Assembly: GCF_033958435.1 (NCBI RefSeq)
Contig: NC_134146.1
Span: 30,154,501 to 30,218,500 of the forward strand
Origin: Carettochelys insculpta
Taxonomy: Eukaryota > Chordata > Testudines > Carettochelyidae
Reading direction: 5' to 3'
DNA length: 64,000 nt
Shown here piece by piece: positions 12,335-24,720 of the stretch (within the stretch, counting starts at the first letter, position 1; each line of letters opens with the position of its first letter). The position numbers were made by a program, and so were the translations under genes. Under the pieces are notes generated by a model. The model was given only the letters and a program-made list of their open reading frames with translations, was not told the origin of the DNA and did not search any database.

Positions 12335-15300
12335 CAACCTTGAAAATTGTAAAATTCATTTCACCGAGGGTACAATTCAACCCAAGCCAGAAGAAGGCCT
12401 ACTTAAATCCATATCATCAAATAAGCTCACTGGGTCTACGTGGTCCCATCTAAGCCCTATATTTTCATTTAATGGGACATAGGTGGCACATAATCTAGAG
12501 AGGGCCCTGTGCCTGGGGTGAATTTCACATTTAACATAAGGCTTGTGGTTTTTCGGTCCTTGTGTAACTTTCTGCACTGGGATGAACTTCAGTCTGTGGT
12601 ACAGTTTCTGACACAGTGTAGTGGACAGTGTGGAAAAGCCTGGGGAGCTGGTATGTACCCAGCCAACCCGGACCATCCCTACTGATACACAAAATATGAA
12701 GCCACCTGGGGGCATCAGAAAATCTGGAGTACCAAATGGCTCCAAATTACATGGTGTCCTATGTAGCTGGGCGTTGCTTATGGGCTCTGGCAGCCCCCAT
12801 CCTCTGGCTGCCCCTTCACGCAGCAGGCTGTGCCCAGGCCCCACTTACCAGGAGACAATGAGCAGCATGAATGATGGACAGAGGACTGAGGAGATGAAGG
12901 GGGCAGCCACACGGTAGGCAGCTGGAAAGAAGCGGCAGTTTCCCCTTTAAAGTGAAGCTTCCCACAGCTCCTCCTGAGTCCTCCAGCCTATGGGCGCATC
13001 ACACACAGCCACCTGTCCACTCCTCTGAGGCTGCAACTCTCCCAGGCAAGATGCCATTGCAGCAAATGATGTCTGGGCACCCTATCTGGAAAAGTTGGCA
13101 ACCCTTGCTCTTATGCCCCCACTGCTTCTGCTCCCACAGAGCCCTTCTAAAAAGGCACCAGCATCTGTAGGGACAGCCCTTGCAGCCACCCCTTCCCAAA
13201 ATACAATGCCTGCAAATGAAGAAGCACTATGTTTATTTGCTTTTTAAAATCTGACGGGTACCCAGCAATTGGTGTTACAGATTAAAGGCACATCAAAAAG
13301 CAAATTCTATTAAGTACCCAGGATTTTATTGTAAAGCACTTGAGGTAAGAGGGTTATGAAAAGTACTATGGAAGTGTTTTATATCAGTATTAGTCTTCAG
13401 AATTAGTTTTATTCTGCTCTGAAAAATGTAAGTGTGAACATGAATGAATTCTTTCCTTTTTGTTTATTGCCACAGAAATACCTAGGTCTAGCTGGCTTGT
13501 CTAGCTGAGCTTCATAAAGTTGAATTTTGTGGTTTCAAATTGTCAGTGAGGTCACTCACTGATTACTCAGAATACACTGGCCTGAAGGTATTTATGTGAT
13601 CACTGCAGTCGGCAGAAAACCTGCCCTTCAGAACAAGGCAAATATATCCCTGCTCTTGATGGCTTCAGGCTCTGCAATGGGGGCTGACCTGACAGCTGCT
13701 TGTCCTCAGGGAGAAATAAAGGAAAATGGTGAAACACATGCTATTTCCATGAATTTCCACTCATCTGCTGTTAGAAAGTTCAGCTGAGACATTGACAATA
13801 AAGGTTATACTTCTGGTGTGTCAATGGAAAGGAAAGGAACTTTAACATGTATCATACTTAGTTTCAGTGTACAAAACAGAATACATTTCACAGGGCATGT
13901 CGTGCAGAAATGCTGTAACTCAGAGATAACTCCACTAAAAAAAAAAATCAGTGGATGTTTCTCTGAATGCATATTTACAGCATCTACTTTACATGTGGTT
14001 TATATTTAGATGGCAAGCCAGATATCACTTTATACAAAGTTCTGGCTGTTTGGCCATATCAATTGTTTCTAATCAAGTATCAAATTTCAGATGTTTACAG
14101 ATGCACTAAGAGGGAAGATTGCTTTATATTCAAAACAGTTCCACCAAAAAAGACACATGATCTACATGGTCATGAAAAGTTTCTTACAACATAGAAAGAT
14201 CCTGCTGACTGAATTTACTGCAGAAAACCCTATGTGTTGGGCTTGTACAGGAAATCAAAGTTATGCTGCATCTTTTTTACTTTAAGCAACACACAAACTA
14301 AATGTATTTATCAAATTGACATTTAGTCAGTTTACAAGGAAGGGTAATTTAGAAACAGACGAAGATTTTCTAAGTAGTGAGATGCATCTCTTTTGGACAA
14401 ATGTTATTTCAGGGATTTATGATGATTTATTTTCTCAAAGAAAATCTAAGCTAATTGAAACAAACTTTGTACTTTATATTAATACCATTTGTAAACAGTA
14501 CACAGTGCCAGTTATAAAGTGACATTGAAGGCTGAGGCTGTTCTCAACAACACCATGGTTTCTCAGTTTTATGTACTTTTTAATTTCCTCTGTGGAAAAT
14601 CTGTTCTTCATAAAAGGACTGCTGAAGAAAATGTGGAAAAAGTTGATTCATTCCATATTTACATTCTTGCTGGTACGTGGAAATGAACCAGCTACCAATG
14701 TGAGCCAAAAAAGAAGTTAGAAAACCCATTTAGAAAACTCATCTTCCAACAGGGAGCATTTCAGAAGTATCATGGGAAGTTCTGTTTTGATAGCAAACAC
14801 CTTTCATCTTAATAGGATTTTTGTATTTTCAACTGTCAGCAGGTATAACTTACTCATTCAGTTTCATTTGACTATAGTTTTCCTTCCACTAAGCAGAAGG
14901 CTAAGTGTTGGCCTGAGTCAATGAACCTTAAGTTTTAGGAAAGTTCCAGATTCAAATCCAGTTGAACCTAATAGAATCCCAACAGTAGGCACCCATATTT
15001 AAAAAACAAAACAAAACAAAAACAGTACTCTGAATAAGTACTTGCATAGCTGTCAGATTCTTGCCTGATGTACACTGGTGTCTTTTCCAAGTTACCCTCA
15101 TTTTATCAAACACAAATGAGATAAGTCAGACTCTTTTGCCCTTTTGCTATCCCCACTCCATTGGTGATATTCAACATTATTTTATAATATTCTTCACACC
15201 TGAGTGTAATGATGGCAATAGAACTGTTTACAGAAAGTATACAACTGTCTTTAAAGCACTGATCTGCTAATGCCATTTACAATGTCAGATTTTAAATGTT

Positions 15301-15973
15301 TGCAAAAATGTATGTAACTCGCTGAAGCTACTAAGTGCTGGGAAATCCTACATGGAGAGTTTGCCTTTCACAGACCACATCACTGCTTTTGTCATTCTAC
15401 AGCCTGTTAACCATTTACAAGCTTAATTATATCATAGGTGGGGGAAAAATAAAAATACGGAAGGTGTATTACACATTTATCTTTCCTCTTTACAACCAGA
15501 GTGGTCTTGACATCTATTAGTAGCAGTTGGTCTTGAGATTCACTACACCATTCCGATATACATGCTACTTTCCTAGAACTGATACGTTGGCAGCACTTGC
15601 GGGACTGACAGTGGGGACTTTGTGCTTACCCAGAGTTCTGAGAATTTAATGATTTTTTCCCCTGCTTTTGTGGCTATGCCTGCAAACTACTATTTGAGAG
15701 AGACTCTTGCTTTTGAAACTTCCATAATATTTTCATCACACATCTTTGGCTCATATGTTTCTATGTAATGATACCTGTTGCTTTTCTTGCCAAAAGCTCT
15801 TCTAAATTAATACAGTTAATTTTCTTATTCTGTCCTGTAGATTAAAAATAATATAAACAAGCCTACCAAGACTTTAACAGAGAGAGAGTCTGAGCAAGGG
15901 AGCTGAATTTGCAAGGAATTATTTAACAGCCGAATTTTAAAAAGTAGCCACTTGTTTTTGCATCTGTTTTCAG
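12335..15973. other. Non-coding, probably intronic, stretch
   Basis: Between 12621 and 13170 the DNA is somewhat GC-richer and gives short overlapping frames without protein character. From 13200 it is AT-rich. A pyrimidine tract with CAG near 13475 is followed by stops in all frames. If 15974-16172 is a real exon, at least the right part of this stretch is intron. Confidence 0.4.
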
Positions 15974-16172
15974 ATTCCCAATCTGAAACAACCACAAGCT
16001 GGGAACCCAGAACTGAGGTGGCTTCCAACTACTGTGATATAACAGACTACTATTCTGCACCATACATTCAATTTTTCATTGATCGCCCCTTAGAAGTTAC
16101 TGAGCTAGCTGTTTGGCCTGACCTTCAGCTTGGAGCTGGGTTGGCCAGTCAAGCTTTACCTGCTAGAAAAAT
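15974..16172 (+). CDS. Candidate internal exon of an unidentified host gene
   Basis: I do not recognise this protein. It is a 199-nt open segment flanked by a good acceptor (a TTTTTGCATCTGTTTTCAG tract ending at 15973) and a good donor (AT|GTAAGG at 16173). It is in phase 1 at its start and phase 2 at its end, so skipping it would shift the frame. The encoded ~66 residues include an acidic/aromatic stretch (CDITDYYSAPYIQFF) followed by DRPLEVTELAVWPDLQLG; composition is balanced and not repeat-like. There is no signal peptide, transmembrane segment or catalytic motif. No repeat family covers it, and the surrounding several kb are unique AT-rich DNA as expected of large introns. A chance open segment cannot be excluded; cross-species conservation would decide. 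Confidence 0.5.
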
Positions 16173-17474
16173 GTAAGGAATTAAGTGACTTTTGAAGATT
16201 TTTGAATTATCTATTTATTATGCAAGTGAGTTCTCTTCCTTGGGTTTCCTTTCTAAGTACTTCTGTCTTTGAGTTTCTAGTAAACTGTGAAATATAACAA
16301 AAGATGACAAGAATACAATACTGTCTTGATGTTACTCAGCTGTAAATTAAAAAGTCCCTGTTGGTTGTGAGTAAGTACATATGAACTCATTTTGACTTGC
16401 AAGAGACGACCATACTTCTCTAGAGGTACTTGATAACAATAACGGTAAAAGGCTTCGTTTACTACTTGTTATGTTTAATTATTACACTTAATGGAACACT
16501 AAAGAAATGTTGAATAATGAACTAATTACAAAAATACATCTCCTGTATACTATGTACAGTGTCCCTGGGCTGTTTCAATTTTAAAACAATAATATGCAAA
16601 CACTGACATTATTTTCCTGATGAATAATTTTTTTAAATTTATGCATTTGGTTAAATGCCAAATTATATCATGCCAATATTGTAGTGTATGGCCACTAAGA
16701 TACATTTCTGACTACAGCAATATGGGGAATGCTCGAAGGAGAAAAGAGAGACTATTCGGCAACTGAACAAGGAGAACATATTTTGTGGTATAAATTTTGC
16801 TGCTTTGTGTTCATTTAAGTTAATCCTGAATATATTCTTCTGTGTAAAGTTATTGAAGTGTTATATTAGGCAATAGAAAAGCAGTTATGATTTCCTTCTT
16901 TCCTTATTGATGGTCTTCCCTGCACTCAGAAGATTTTTTTTCCATAAAATTGGGTTTAATAAAAACTTCATGTGGCTTCTGTTCAACTCCAGCCCACCCA
17001 AGGTCCAAACAGTTGCTTACCTGGGAGTGTATGTGGGCTCAGAAGCATAGAAACTAGACAGATTTCTTACTAAACTCTGGTAAACACCAGAAGGAGACAA
17101 CTATGAATTTCCAGCATTTATGTATCTATTTTCATTTTCTTTAATGCGTTTTTTGCACTTACATCGAATCTCATCTCATTTCAAAGAGTACATTATTGAA
17201 TACCTGCACTAACATTGCTCTTCATTATCTGAGAAACTCCAGTCCAGTTTTTTGAATTTGTCTTTTCTGTCCTACACAGAAAGGGATCGGCTTTGTCCCA
17301 CGTCGTTCTCAAGAAACTAAAATAAGTGTGGAAATATGGTAATAAAGACCCGAAACATTTTGCTCTTCAAATAATTTATTCAAAGCTGTAATTTTATTTA
17401 CATCTGCCCATTTTGTCTCATGGAAAATCAGTGCCAAACATGTAGGTGCCCAGACCATCATTTAATAGTTTTTA
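16173..17474. other. AT-rich non-coding stretch (intron if the exon is real)
   Basis: Starts with the GTAAGG donor context. No further exon or repeat recognised. Confidence 0.4.
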
Positions 17475-17755
17475 TGTTTATTTGTTATGGTAGCACCTAC
17501 AACCCCAACCAAGATCTGGCCCCAGCGCTGTTAGGTGCTGCACAAGCAGCTTTTAGCAGACTGTCCCTGCCTTGAGGCGCTTATACTCTAAAAAAGCCAA
17601 GACAACAGGTGGGAGAAAAGTGACCCCTAACTGAACAATGGAAAAATGAGGCACAGAAATAAATGGATTGCCAGCATTCTGAGTCAAGCTGGGAGTTGAA
17701 CCTACACTCTGATTTCTAGTCCTTTACTTTAATCGCAAGCTTACCCTATCTTGTG
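17475..17755 (+). repeat. MIR-like CORE-SINE copy
   Basis: Runs through 'tatggtagcacctacaacccc', 'gttaggtgctgcacaagcag', 'gtccctgccttgaggcgctta' and 'gggagttgaacctacactctg', in the order of the abundant amniote MIR-like SINE. The best-preserved copy in the window. The tRNA-derived head is not evident. Confidence 0.7.
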
Positions 17756-17761
17756 CAGCTA

Positions 17762-17872
17762 GCGTTGCCAGTTTTGGTTCCTAGAAATTTCATCATATGA
17801 CATCTTTAATTAAAGATTTATCTTTAATTCCTGGAGACTCTAAGCCAGTCCTGGGGGGGTTGGCAGCCCTAC
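17762..17872. mobile_element. Short palindromic MITE flanked by TA
   Basis: About 110 bp with inverted halves: GCGTTGCCAGTTTTGGTTCC on the left faces a right half ending GGGTTGGCAGCCC, and the centre holds mirrored TCTTTAATTAAAGAT. TA lies outside both ends. The type is common in turtle DNA; TA duplication suggests Tc1/mariner-class mobilisation. Confidence 0.6.
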
Positions 17873-18869
17873 TAATGAATCTCACATGTAGGCATCACAA
17901 AAGAAATCATCTACTATCAGAAAGCATTCACACTTCACCTATTATATGAGCAGTGGTCTGTAGATTTACTGAATTAATCCAATGTGAACACATTGGTCCT
18001 GTGGTCTGTATACTACACTGGCTATTTTCAAGTGCAATTTGGAATTGTATTCATTTATAAAGATCTATATTCTTCAGACACAGGCTACTTACAGAACTTT
18101 TCTTCCTATGCATCACCACAACAGTATCACCACATTGTTTAAAAGCAAGCAAGCTGCAATGTCTGTGTTTAGGAAATGTTAACAGCTTGGGCCTTTGGCT
18201 GTAGAAATGATTCTATTGGTCTGCCCACCTGTGCTTCAATTTGATGGCTTTCAGAGTATGGTCAGGCATTTATCTATCTGCAAGTTAAAGAGGGGTTTTG
18301 TCTCTGAAGCAGCTTTTAGCAGTGTTTACCATGGGGATGGATGATCCCAGCTTTCTTATCTGGTATGATAAATTATCATTCATCACCAACATCAATACCT
18401 ACAGTATTTATGAATGGGCTACTAAATCTGAATTTAAAATAATATGTTTTTAAAGTACATCAAACGAAAATTGTTTGATATTCAACAGGCATGTCAGGGT
18501 GCCTATTACAATTCTGTGTGTAAACTCAGTCTTTAATGTTCTTTATGTGGAGCGATGAAAACAAAATTATTTGGTTTCTGATTTCCTATTAAATTAACAT
18601 TGATTTTTTCCCCCTACTGCTAACCTAAGGAAATATCCACACCTAAAACTACCTTTAATATTGCTTTTAAGCATGTACATTTACACTGAACTTAGTACAG
18701 GGATTGTTTATCTTACTATTTAAAATTAAGAAAAAAAAACAATTGATGTATAAAAGGAATATTCATGCATATCTACAGAAAATCATAGTAACTTCACTAT
18801 TAGAAAGAAACATCCAAAAAGTCCTGAATGTTATAAAAGATTTTGTGAATCACTGAATATGAATGAGTT
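17873..18869. other. AT-rich non-coding stretch
   Basis: No gene or repeat recognised. Confidence 0.4.
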
Positions 18870-19042
18870 AGTGAAGCACTCGAATGCTTTGCCTAGGGAG
18901 GTGGTGGAATCTCCATCCCTAGAGGTTTTTAAGTCTCGGCTTGACATGGCTGGGATGACTTAGGTGTGGCTGATCTTGCTAGGGGCAGGGGGCTGGACTT
19001 GATGACCTCTTGAGGTCCCTTACAGCTCTGTGATTCTGTGAG
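18870..19042 (+). mobile_element. CR1 LINE 3' tail
   Basis: Plus-strand CR1 3' end: 'ttgcctagggaggtggtgga', 'gaggtttttaagtctcggct', then 'ggacttgatgacctcttgag' and the terminal CTGTGATTCTGTG. About 170 bp, non-coding. Confidence 0.85.
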
Positions 19043-19138
19043 GCTTGAAATGACCCAGCAACAATCCGTTGTTATAGCAGCAATCATTTAGGTTAGTGCA
19101 ATTCTGCAAAAGAAAGTACCATTTTAAAGCTGAATATT

Positions 19139-19186
19139 GACCACCTGAGGTCCCTTCCAGCCCTATGTTCTGTGATTCTGTGATTG
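19139..19186 (+). mobile_element. CR1 terminal stub
   Basis: Only the last ~48 bp of a CR1, from 'ctgaggtcccttccagccc' to TGTGATTCTGTGATTG. A second insertion about 100 bp after the previous tail. Confidence 0.7.
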
Positions 19187-22100
19187 ACAAGTAAAAACTC
19201 TGTTCTCAAGGTGCTGCTATTATCCTTTAAAGCAGGTGGAACTATTAATAAGCATAAGCATAAAGGCTGGGAGTTGTATGGTAAATCAGGAGTGAGTAAA
19301 GAGCTCTCTAGTTATGAATGCGATATAAATACTGGAAATGAGACATAAGCCAAAGTGCTAATTGTATTGTGCAATACAAAATTTTCACAAAGCTTTGAAA
19401 AGTACTGTGAACTGAGAGTTGAGTCAGAACTTCTAATGAAAATAGTAGTTCTTGTCCTATTTATAAGTATGCAGAAGGTTTCCAAGGCATGTTTGCAAAC
19501 TGGAAGGAACAGCCAATATCTATTAACTTTCTTGACAAATGAGGAAATAATATTTTTCTGATGTGTAAACCCAATCAATGCTGAAATCAGTGCTTTAGGG
19601 CCCAATTCTGCATTCAGATACACAAGCAAGCTTTTGCTTAGGATAGATTGTCCAAAGGTTTCTTGTTGGAAATACCCTGGTCATTTTTCAGACATTTATT
19701 TTCAGCCTAAATTTCCGCTGCCCTTGAAAGAGAGTGCTTACATTTAAAATATGGAAACGTTTCCATTAATACTGCAGAAAAATTTTTGGGAACATTGCAG
19801 AATTTCAAGATAGATAATTGATTATTCTTGTAAGGAATACTTCTGCTGTAAATTTAAAGATGTATGTGCAAACAACCTGACCAGATTTTATCTGCTGTAC
19901 GTATAATTTTATTGTGTTACTTGGTATGAAGCCTTTGTCCTCAAGAATTTATGCACTGTCCCTTCCAGATGCTTTGGTAGACATGGGAGACATTGCAGTA
20001 TCCTATCGGTATGGTCTACTATCTTCAGGCTCTTTGGTGTGAGGGTACAACCAGAATTTCCTAAGAAGGGAGCCCCATGCACAGTTCTGAGCTCTCAATG
20101 CTGCTTCTGCCCAGACTTGTGCTGTCATCCTGCTCCACATATGCTCCCCTTCTATTGTCTGGCACCTGGCTCCAATCTCTCCCCTCTGCACCCAACTTGA
20201 TTAAACTGACTGCCCCATGCTCAGCCCTGATCTCTTACCCAGAGAAGTGGTCAGGCTCAAGAGCACCAGCTCCACCAGAGGCCGGGCAGTTCTGGGAGCC
20301 CCAGAACTTGTCCTCCTCCTTCCCCTCTGCCTCCCTAGGAATCATCAAAAGCCTAGATCTAATCCCCCCCACCTTCCTGGGGAGCAGAAGTTTCCTCATG
20401 TGGTATGTTTCTCTTTGGTGGCTTAGGGTGGCCAGGGCCTGCGTCACCAGAATTACTGAAGGGGTGGAGGGGGCAAGCCGGTGCATATGGTCACAATGCC
20501 AATAAAATTTGGTAATGTCCCCCTCCAATATAACAGAGAGGCACATAGGCCAAATTTCCAGCTTACTTCAGCCCCTTCCTCTCCCTGCTTCTACCCATTT
20601 AGAGTTTTAAACTCTTCAGGTAGAACAATGTGTTCCATTCAGTCCAAAATTGAATTTTCCATTCACCAACTTTTTTTTGATTCTATGGATTCAGTTTGAA
20701 CAGAAGCATTTTTTTCCAGCAAACCAAAAACTGAGTTATTCACCCAGCTCTGGTTATAAAAGTAAGATTCAGTATTGGTCACTGAGCCCTGAATAACAAG
20801 CTATCCTTTCTAAATAAAACTAATAGCCCTCAAGAAATGTTTTATGTTTCCAGTTTAGTGAGTGGCTTTGTCTATGGACTTTTTTTTTTCCAGTTACTTT
20901 ACTAGATTCATATTTGTTAGGATTTTTTTAATTTCAGTTTCTGCTATTCTTCCATTCACAATTTCATTTGCACTTTTTGATAAACCTAAACTTATTACAC
21001 AGTTTTTTGGAATTTACTATACAGTGTTTTGGAACAATCTGTATCCAGTCCTATCGAAGTTTTCATGAGACAGAAACCAAGTAATTTGTGGGGTAATATG
21101 GTCTTTGAGTATTAGGAATGACAGATGAAATGTTGTAATACTCTTGCAAAACTTAATGAAAGGAGTAAAGAAAATTCTCCGATAAGCAAGTATGGCCATT
21201 ATCCAGGCCACCAGATGTGGGCTTGCTTCATAGAAAATGCTTTACATAGTTCAGTTGCATTATCTCCATATATTTTACAACTCAGTAAGGATATAGATTA
21301 CAGACAAGATTTACAGGCTGGCTTTTGTTTTCATTTTGATGTATTTATTATTAGATTATGAACTAAGTTACTCTAAAATTCTTCCAGTGAGAATTGATGT
21401 ACCATTTGTAGTTTTGTATGTTGTTATGAACCAGAATTACATAAACTGGTATCTCTTAAAAACTGAGAGGAACTCTGTGCTGTGTAGTGCCAAATACATT
21501 CAAAATCTTTTTCACTAACAATATCAAGTGTTCGCTGGATCTATACTGTTGATTTGTCTACATCTTGACTCTCTTCTCTTGTCACTGAGATCATACCAAT
21601 GGTCAAAATACACAAAAAAAGCTCATTCCATTTCCATTCCAGTTCAGGGAAATTCAAACTTTCTCTTCCCAGTGGAAAAAAAATGTACCTTACTCCTCTT
21701 CAAATCATGCTAATTATTTATTCCACTGGTGAGACCTTGAAGCAACTTGTTCAAACTTTGTTAATATTGGTTATGGTGATGGGTATTCATTCCTGAATTT
21801 TCAGAACTCCAAAGGTGGACAGTGAAGATAGCTGGGGGATATGGCAAAATGTAAATACAAGAGTGGAAAAACTAGGGCCTTTAGTCAGAGGAGGAGAACT
21901 TAAAGGGGTTAAATAAGGTAAAATGAAAAATAAAAAGTAATCAAGTCTCCATCTAAACACTGTCCAGTAAAGGTGAGGACATAAGAAAAAGGAACTTCAG
22001 AGGGTCACTACTGTCCTTACAGGGATTCCCTTAGTTTGCCCCTGGTCAGGGCAGTTTTTCACTCAGAACTTTGGCTGAGTCTAAAAGCGTGCCTCCGTTC

Positions 22101-22794
22101 ATTAGCTGTGATGAACAGTCGTGTTGTCCCATTGCCGTCTCAGGCCCTTGTGCCTCCCCATCCTTCACTGCACTCCATCCTTCTTAATAAGCCTTGTTTC
22201 CTCCACAGCTCTGAGGGTCTGTCTCCTATGATTAGCAAATTTGGCAGCAGCATGTGGGTGTGAGTGAGTTGTTTGCCTGCAGACAGGAGAGGATCCCCTC
22301 CACTGCTTGGCTAACCTGTGGGGGGTTTGTAGACCCCCCTTACAGGGCCGATTGAGACAAACTTAAGGGCAGGTACATTTAAAATATATCAAAGGAAATA
22401 GTGCAGTTCACTCCCAAAGAAGTCAGAGGGGCAAAAAGTTGTAAGTTGGGTGGGAGGTTTTATGGCCAAAAGTATTTGTACTGTTATTGTTTGTATTATG
22501 GAAGCATTTGGGCCTCCTTGTGCCAGTAACTGTAGAGAAAGACAGTCCCTGCCTGCTTCCAAGGAGGTAGTAGCCTTGGTGTACAAAACAAACAAATGAG
22601 ATGGGGCGGAGGAAGGATAAGGTCACACAAGATTTTGACATGCTGCTTGTCTAACTGTGCATGTCTGGGGGGTGAACAGTTTAACTCCATCTCTGCTAAT
22701 GGGTTGAGTTCATATGGGCAACCTTAACTAGGCATTTTCTGGCTTCCACAGTGGTGTTTTGCTCAGTTCACAGGCCTGCAAGGGGAGATCACAT
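19187..22794. other. Non-coding stretch with one long uninterpretable frame
   Basis: Largely AT-rich. At 20077-20505 a + strand frame of 142 codons coincides with a locally C-rich tract; it lacks any domain and is overlapped by a - strand frame of 103 codons, so I do not call it. A 'gggcccaattctgcattc' motif at 19598 belongs to a short scattered repeat. Nothing else supported. Confidence 0.4.
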
Positions 22795-23030
22795 AGGGTT
22801 GCCTGGTGTCCAGTTTTCAACCAGGGTGTCTGGTCCAAAGGGGAGTCTGGCAGCTCTGGTCAGCACCACTGCCCAGGCCACTAAAAGCTCAATTGGCAGT
22901 GCAGCAAGTCTAAGGCAGCTGCCCTGGCTCTGCACAACACCTGGAAGTGGTCAGCATGTCCAGCTCCTAGATGCAGGGGTGACCACAGACTCCACAGCTC
23001 CCATTGGCTGGGAAACTTATTATTTCCAGG
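22795..23030. repeat. Unclassified reptile interspersed repeat
   Basis: From GGGTTGCCTGGTGTCCAG through 'caaccagggtgtctggtcc', 'ggtcagcaccactgccc' and 'ctcctagatgcaggggtgacc' to 'ctcccattggctggg'. I recognise this block order as a repeat common in turtle assemblies but cannot assign its class. Boundaries approximate. Confidence 0.45.
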
Positions 23031-23631
23031 ACTTGTATCTCTGGAAATCCTGACTCAAATGACCCCAAATGTGGTTCACTTACCCTGTTCTGTACACCAA
23101 TGAGTCAGGACATTTTTTAACAGCATATGATCATTTGGATTAGAGAAAATTTAGAAGCAACATCCTTTAAATAGGCAGGAAAGGGCTCTTCTATACTCCC
23201 ATCTGCGGCATAGGAAGGTCTGACACGTGTGAAGTGACCCATTCATTGCACTGTGATGCTCAAATCTGACTGAGAACATCCTATGAAGATTAATATAACC
23301 TGAAACAATAGCTCTGAGGGTGTGTGAACTGCTCCTTTTACCTCTGTAGGTGTTATCTTCTGTTCCAGATTGCTTTAATGCCTGTAATATAAAAATAGTC
23401 ATGTCAGGTTACACAAACAGTGCATCTGGCCAAGTATCCTGTCTCTGACAAAAGATGGAGGGGGAGTGAATAGAACTGGGAGATTTCTCAAGAGATCCAC
23501 CTCCTGTTGTGTGGTTCCATCTTCTGGCAGTTGGAGATTGAAAAACACCTAGACCATGGATTTGTGTCCCTGACTATTTTGCATTAACAGACCTCTCCTC
23601 TAACTTATCTTTGGGCATGTTTACGCATTCA
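23031..23631. other. Non-coding stretch
   Basis: No gene. Just before the next element, GGGCATGTTTACGC at about 23613 resembles a worn Harbinger end and may belong to an outer nested copy (see 25447-25707). Confidence 0.4.
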
Positions 23632-24003
23632 GGCTGCATCTACACTGAGATACATTCAAATTTATTAGTTTGGTTTTGTAATTCTGGAATTTAAGTTCAA
23701 ATTTGACCATCCTCACTCCCCACGTGTTCCTCACAGTCGACTCATTGCTGCCACACTCAAATTGGCAAACATCGACTGTTGCAGTAGTGCATTGTGGGAA
23801 CCTATCCCACAGTTCCCTTATCCCTGTAGCATTCTGGGTATGCTCTCTGGTCTCTGACATCTTCCTACATTGTGTTTTCCTCATTCCCCTTCTGTGCTAA
23901 GCAAACGTCCATGTTTGCCATTGAAAGGAAGGAAACGTAGGCCATCCATACAGATGGCAAAAAAGTTTACAGAAACGTCTGTCTTCTGTAGCTGAATTTT
24001 CAA

Positions 24004-24420
24004 CTCGCCATCCACTGAGTGTTCCACCTCCCATTATTGCTTCAGATCCCTGAAAATATGCTGATCCCTGAAACTAATATAGGACCCTGACTGTATTCTC
24101 AAAGTTAGGAGAAAGAGGATAGAAAAGTCTAGGAAAAAAGATGTTTGACTTTATTGAAAATAATACAGGAAACCCAAAAAGTATGAAGAAAGAGAAGATA
24201 GGAAAGTTTTTCCAAAAAGAGGGTTGCTGAGGGGGAGTCTTTGGCTTTCCGGTGCACTATATGGCTTCTGTGCAACTATTGTGCTCTCAACTGGCCATCC
24301 ACTGAGTGTCCCACTTCCCATCACTGCATGTGATCCCTGCAAATAATACAGGGGCCTGGACTACGTTCTAAAGTTAGAAGACAGAGGGTAGAAATCTAGG
24401 AAAAAAGAATTTTTGGCTTT
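24004..24420. repeat. Tandem duplication, period ~287 bp, inside the element
   Basis: CGCCATCCACTGAGTGTTCC at 24006 recurs as GGCCATCCACTGAGTGTCCC at 24293. Downstream text also matches: bases from 'tcaaagttaggagaaagagg' to 'gacttta' reappear as 'tctaaagttagaagacagagg' to 'ggcttta'. The second copy is cut short by the following repeat. Confidence 0.75.
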
Positions 24421-24450
24421 ACATTATACAGTACTCCCCCCACCCCAGAA

Positions 24451-24720
24451 TTTTAGCTGCCAGGGGGGACATCCCCCCAGTAGCAGCAAGCCCCATTGGT
24501 CTCCCTTTATGGCCATGGGGGGGTTAGTGGGGGGCCCAGTTAACATGGTCCTCCCCGAGTATCTTAGCAGCCAAGGGAGCCTTCCCTATGGCAGCTGCAA
24601 GCCTTACTCGTCTCACACTATGGGTGTGGGGGGTTCAGTGGGTGGCCAGTTAAGGCGGTCCTCCCCAAATATCTTAGCCTCCAGAGGAGACTTTGTTATG
24701 GTGTCTGCAAGCCCCGAATA
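24451..24720. repeat. 110/111-bp minisatellite-like repeat, ~2.5 units
   Basis: TTAGCTGCCAGG (24453), TTAGCAGCCAAGG (24564) and TTAGCCTCCAGAGG (24674) start successive units, spaced 111 and 110 bp. Each is followed by 'tatggcagctgcaagcc'-like text, and units 1 and 2 also share a G-rich block with 'gtgggtggccagttaa'. Confidence 0.75.

Noticed and set aside
20077..20505. 142-codon + strand frame
   Set aside because: C-rich local composition, an overlapping antisense frame, no domain and no splice context.
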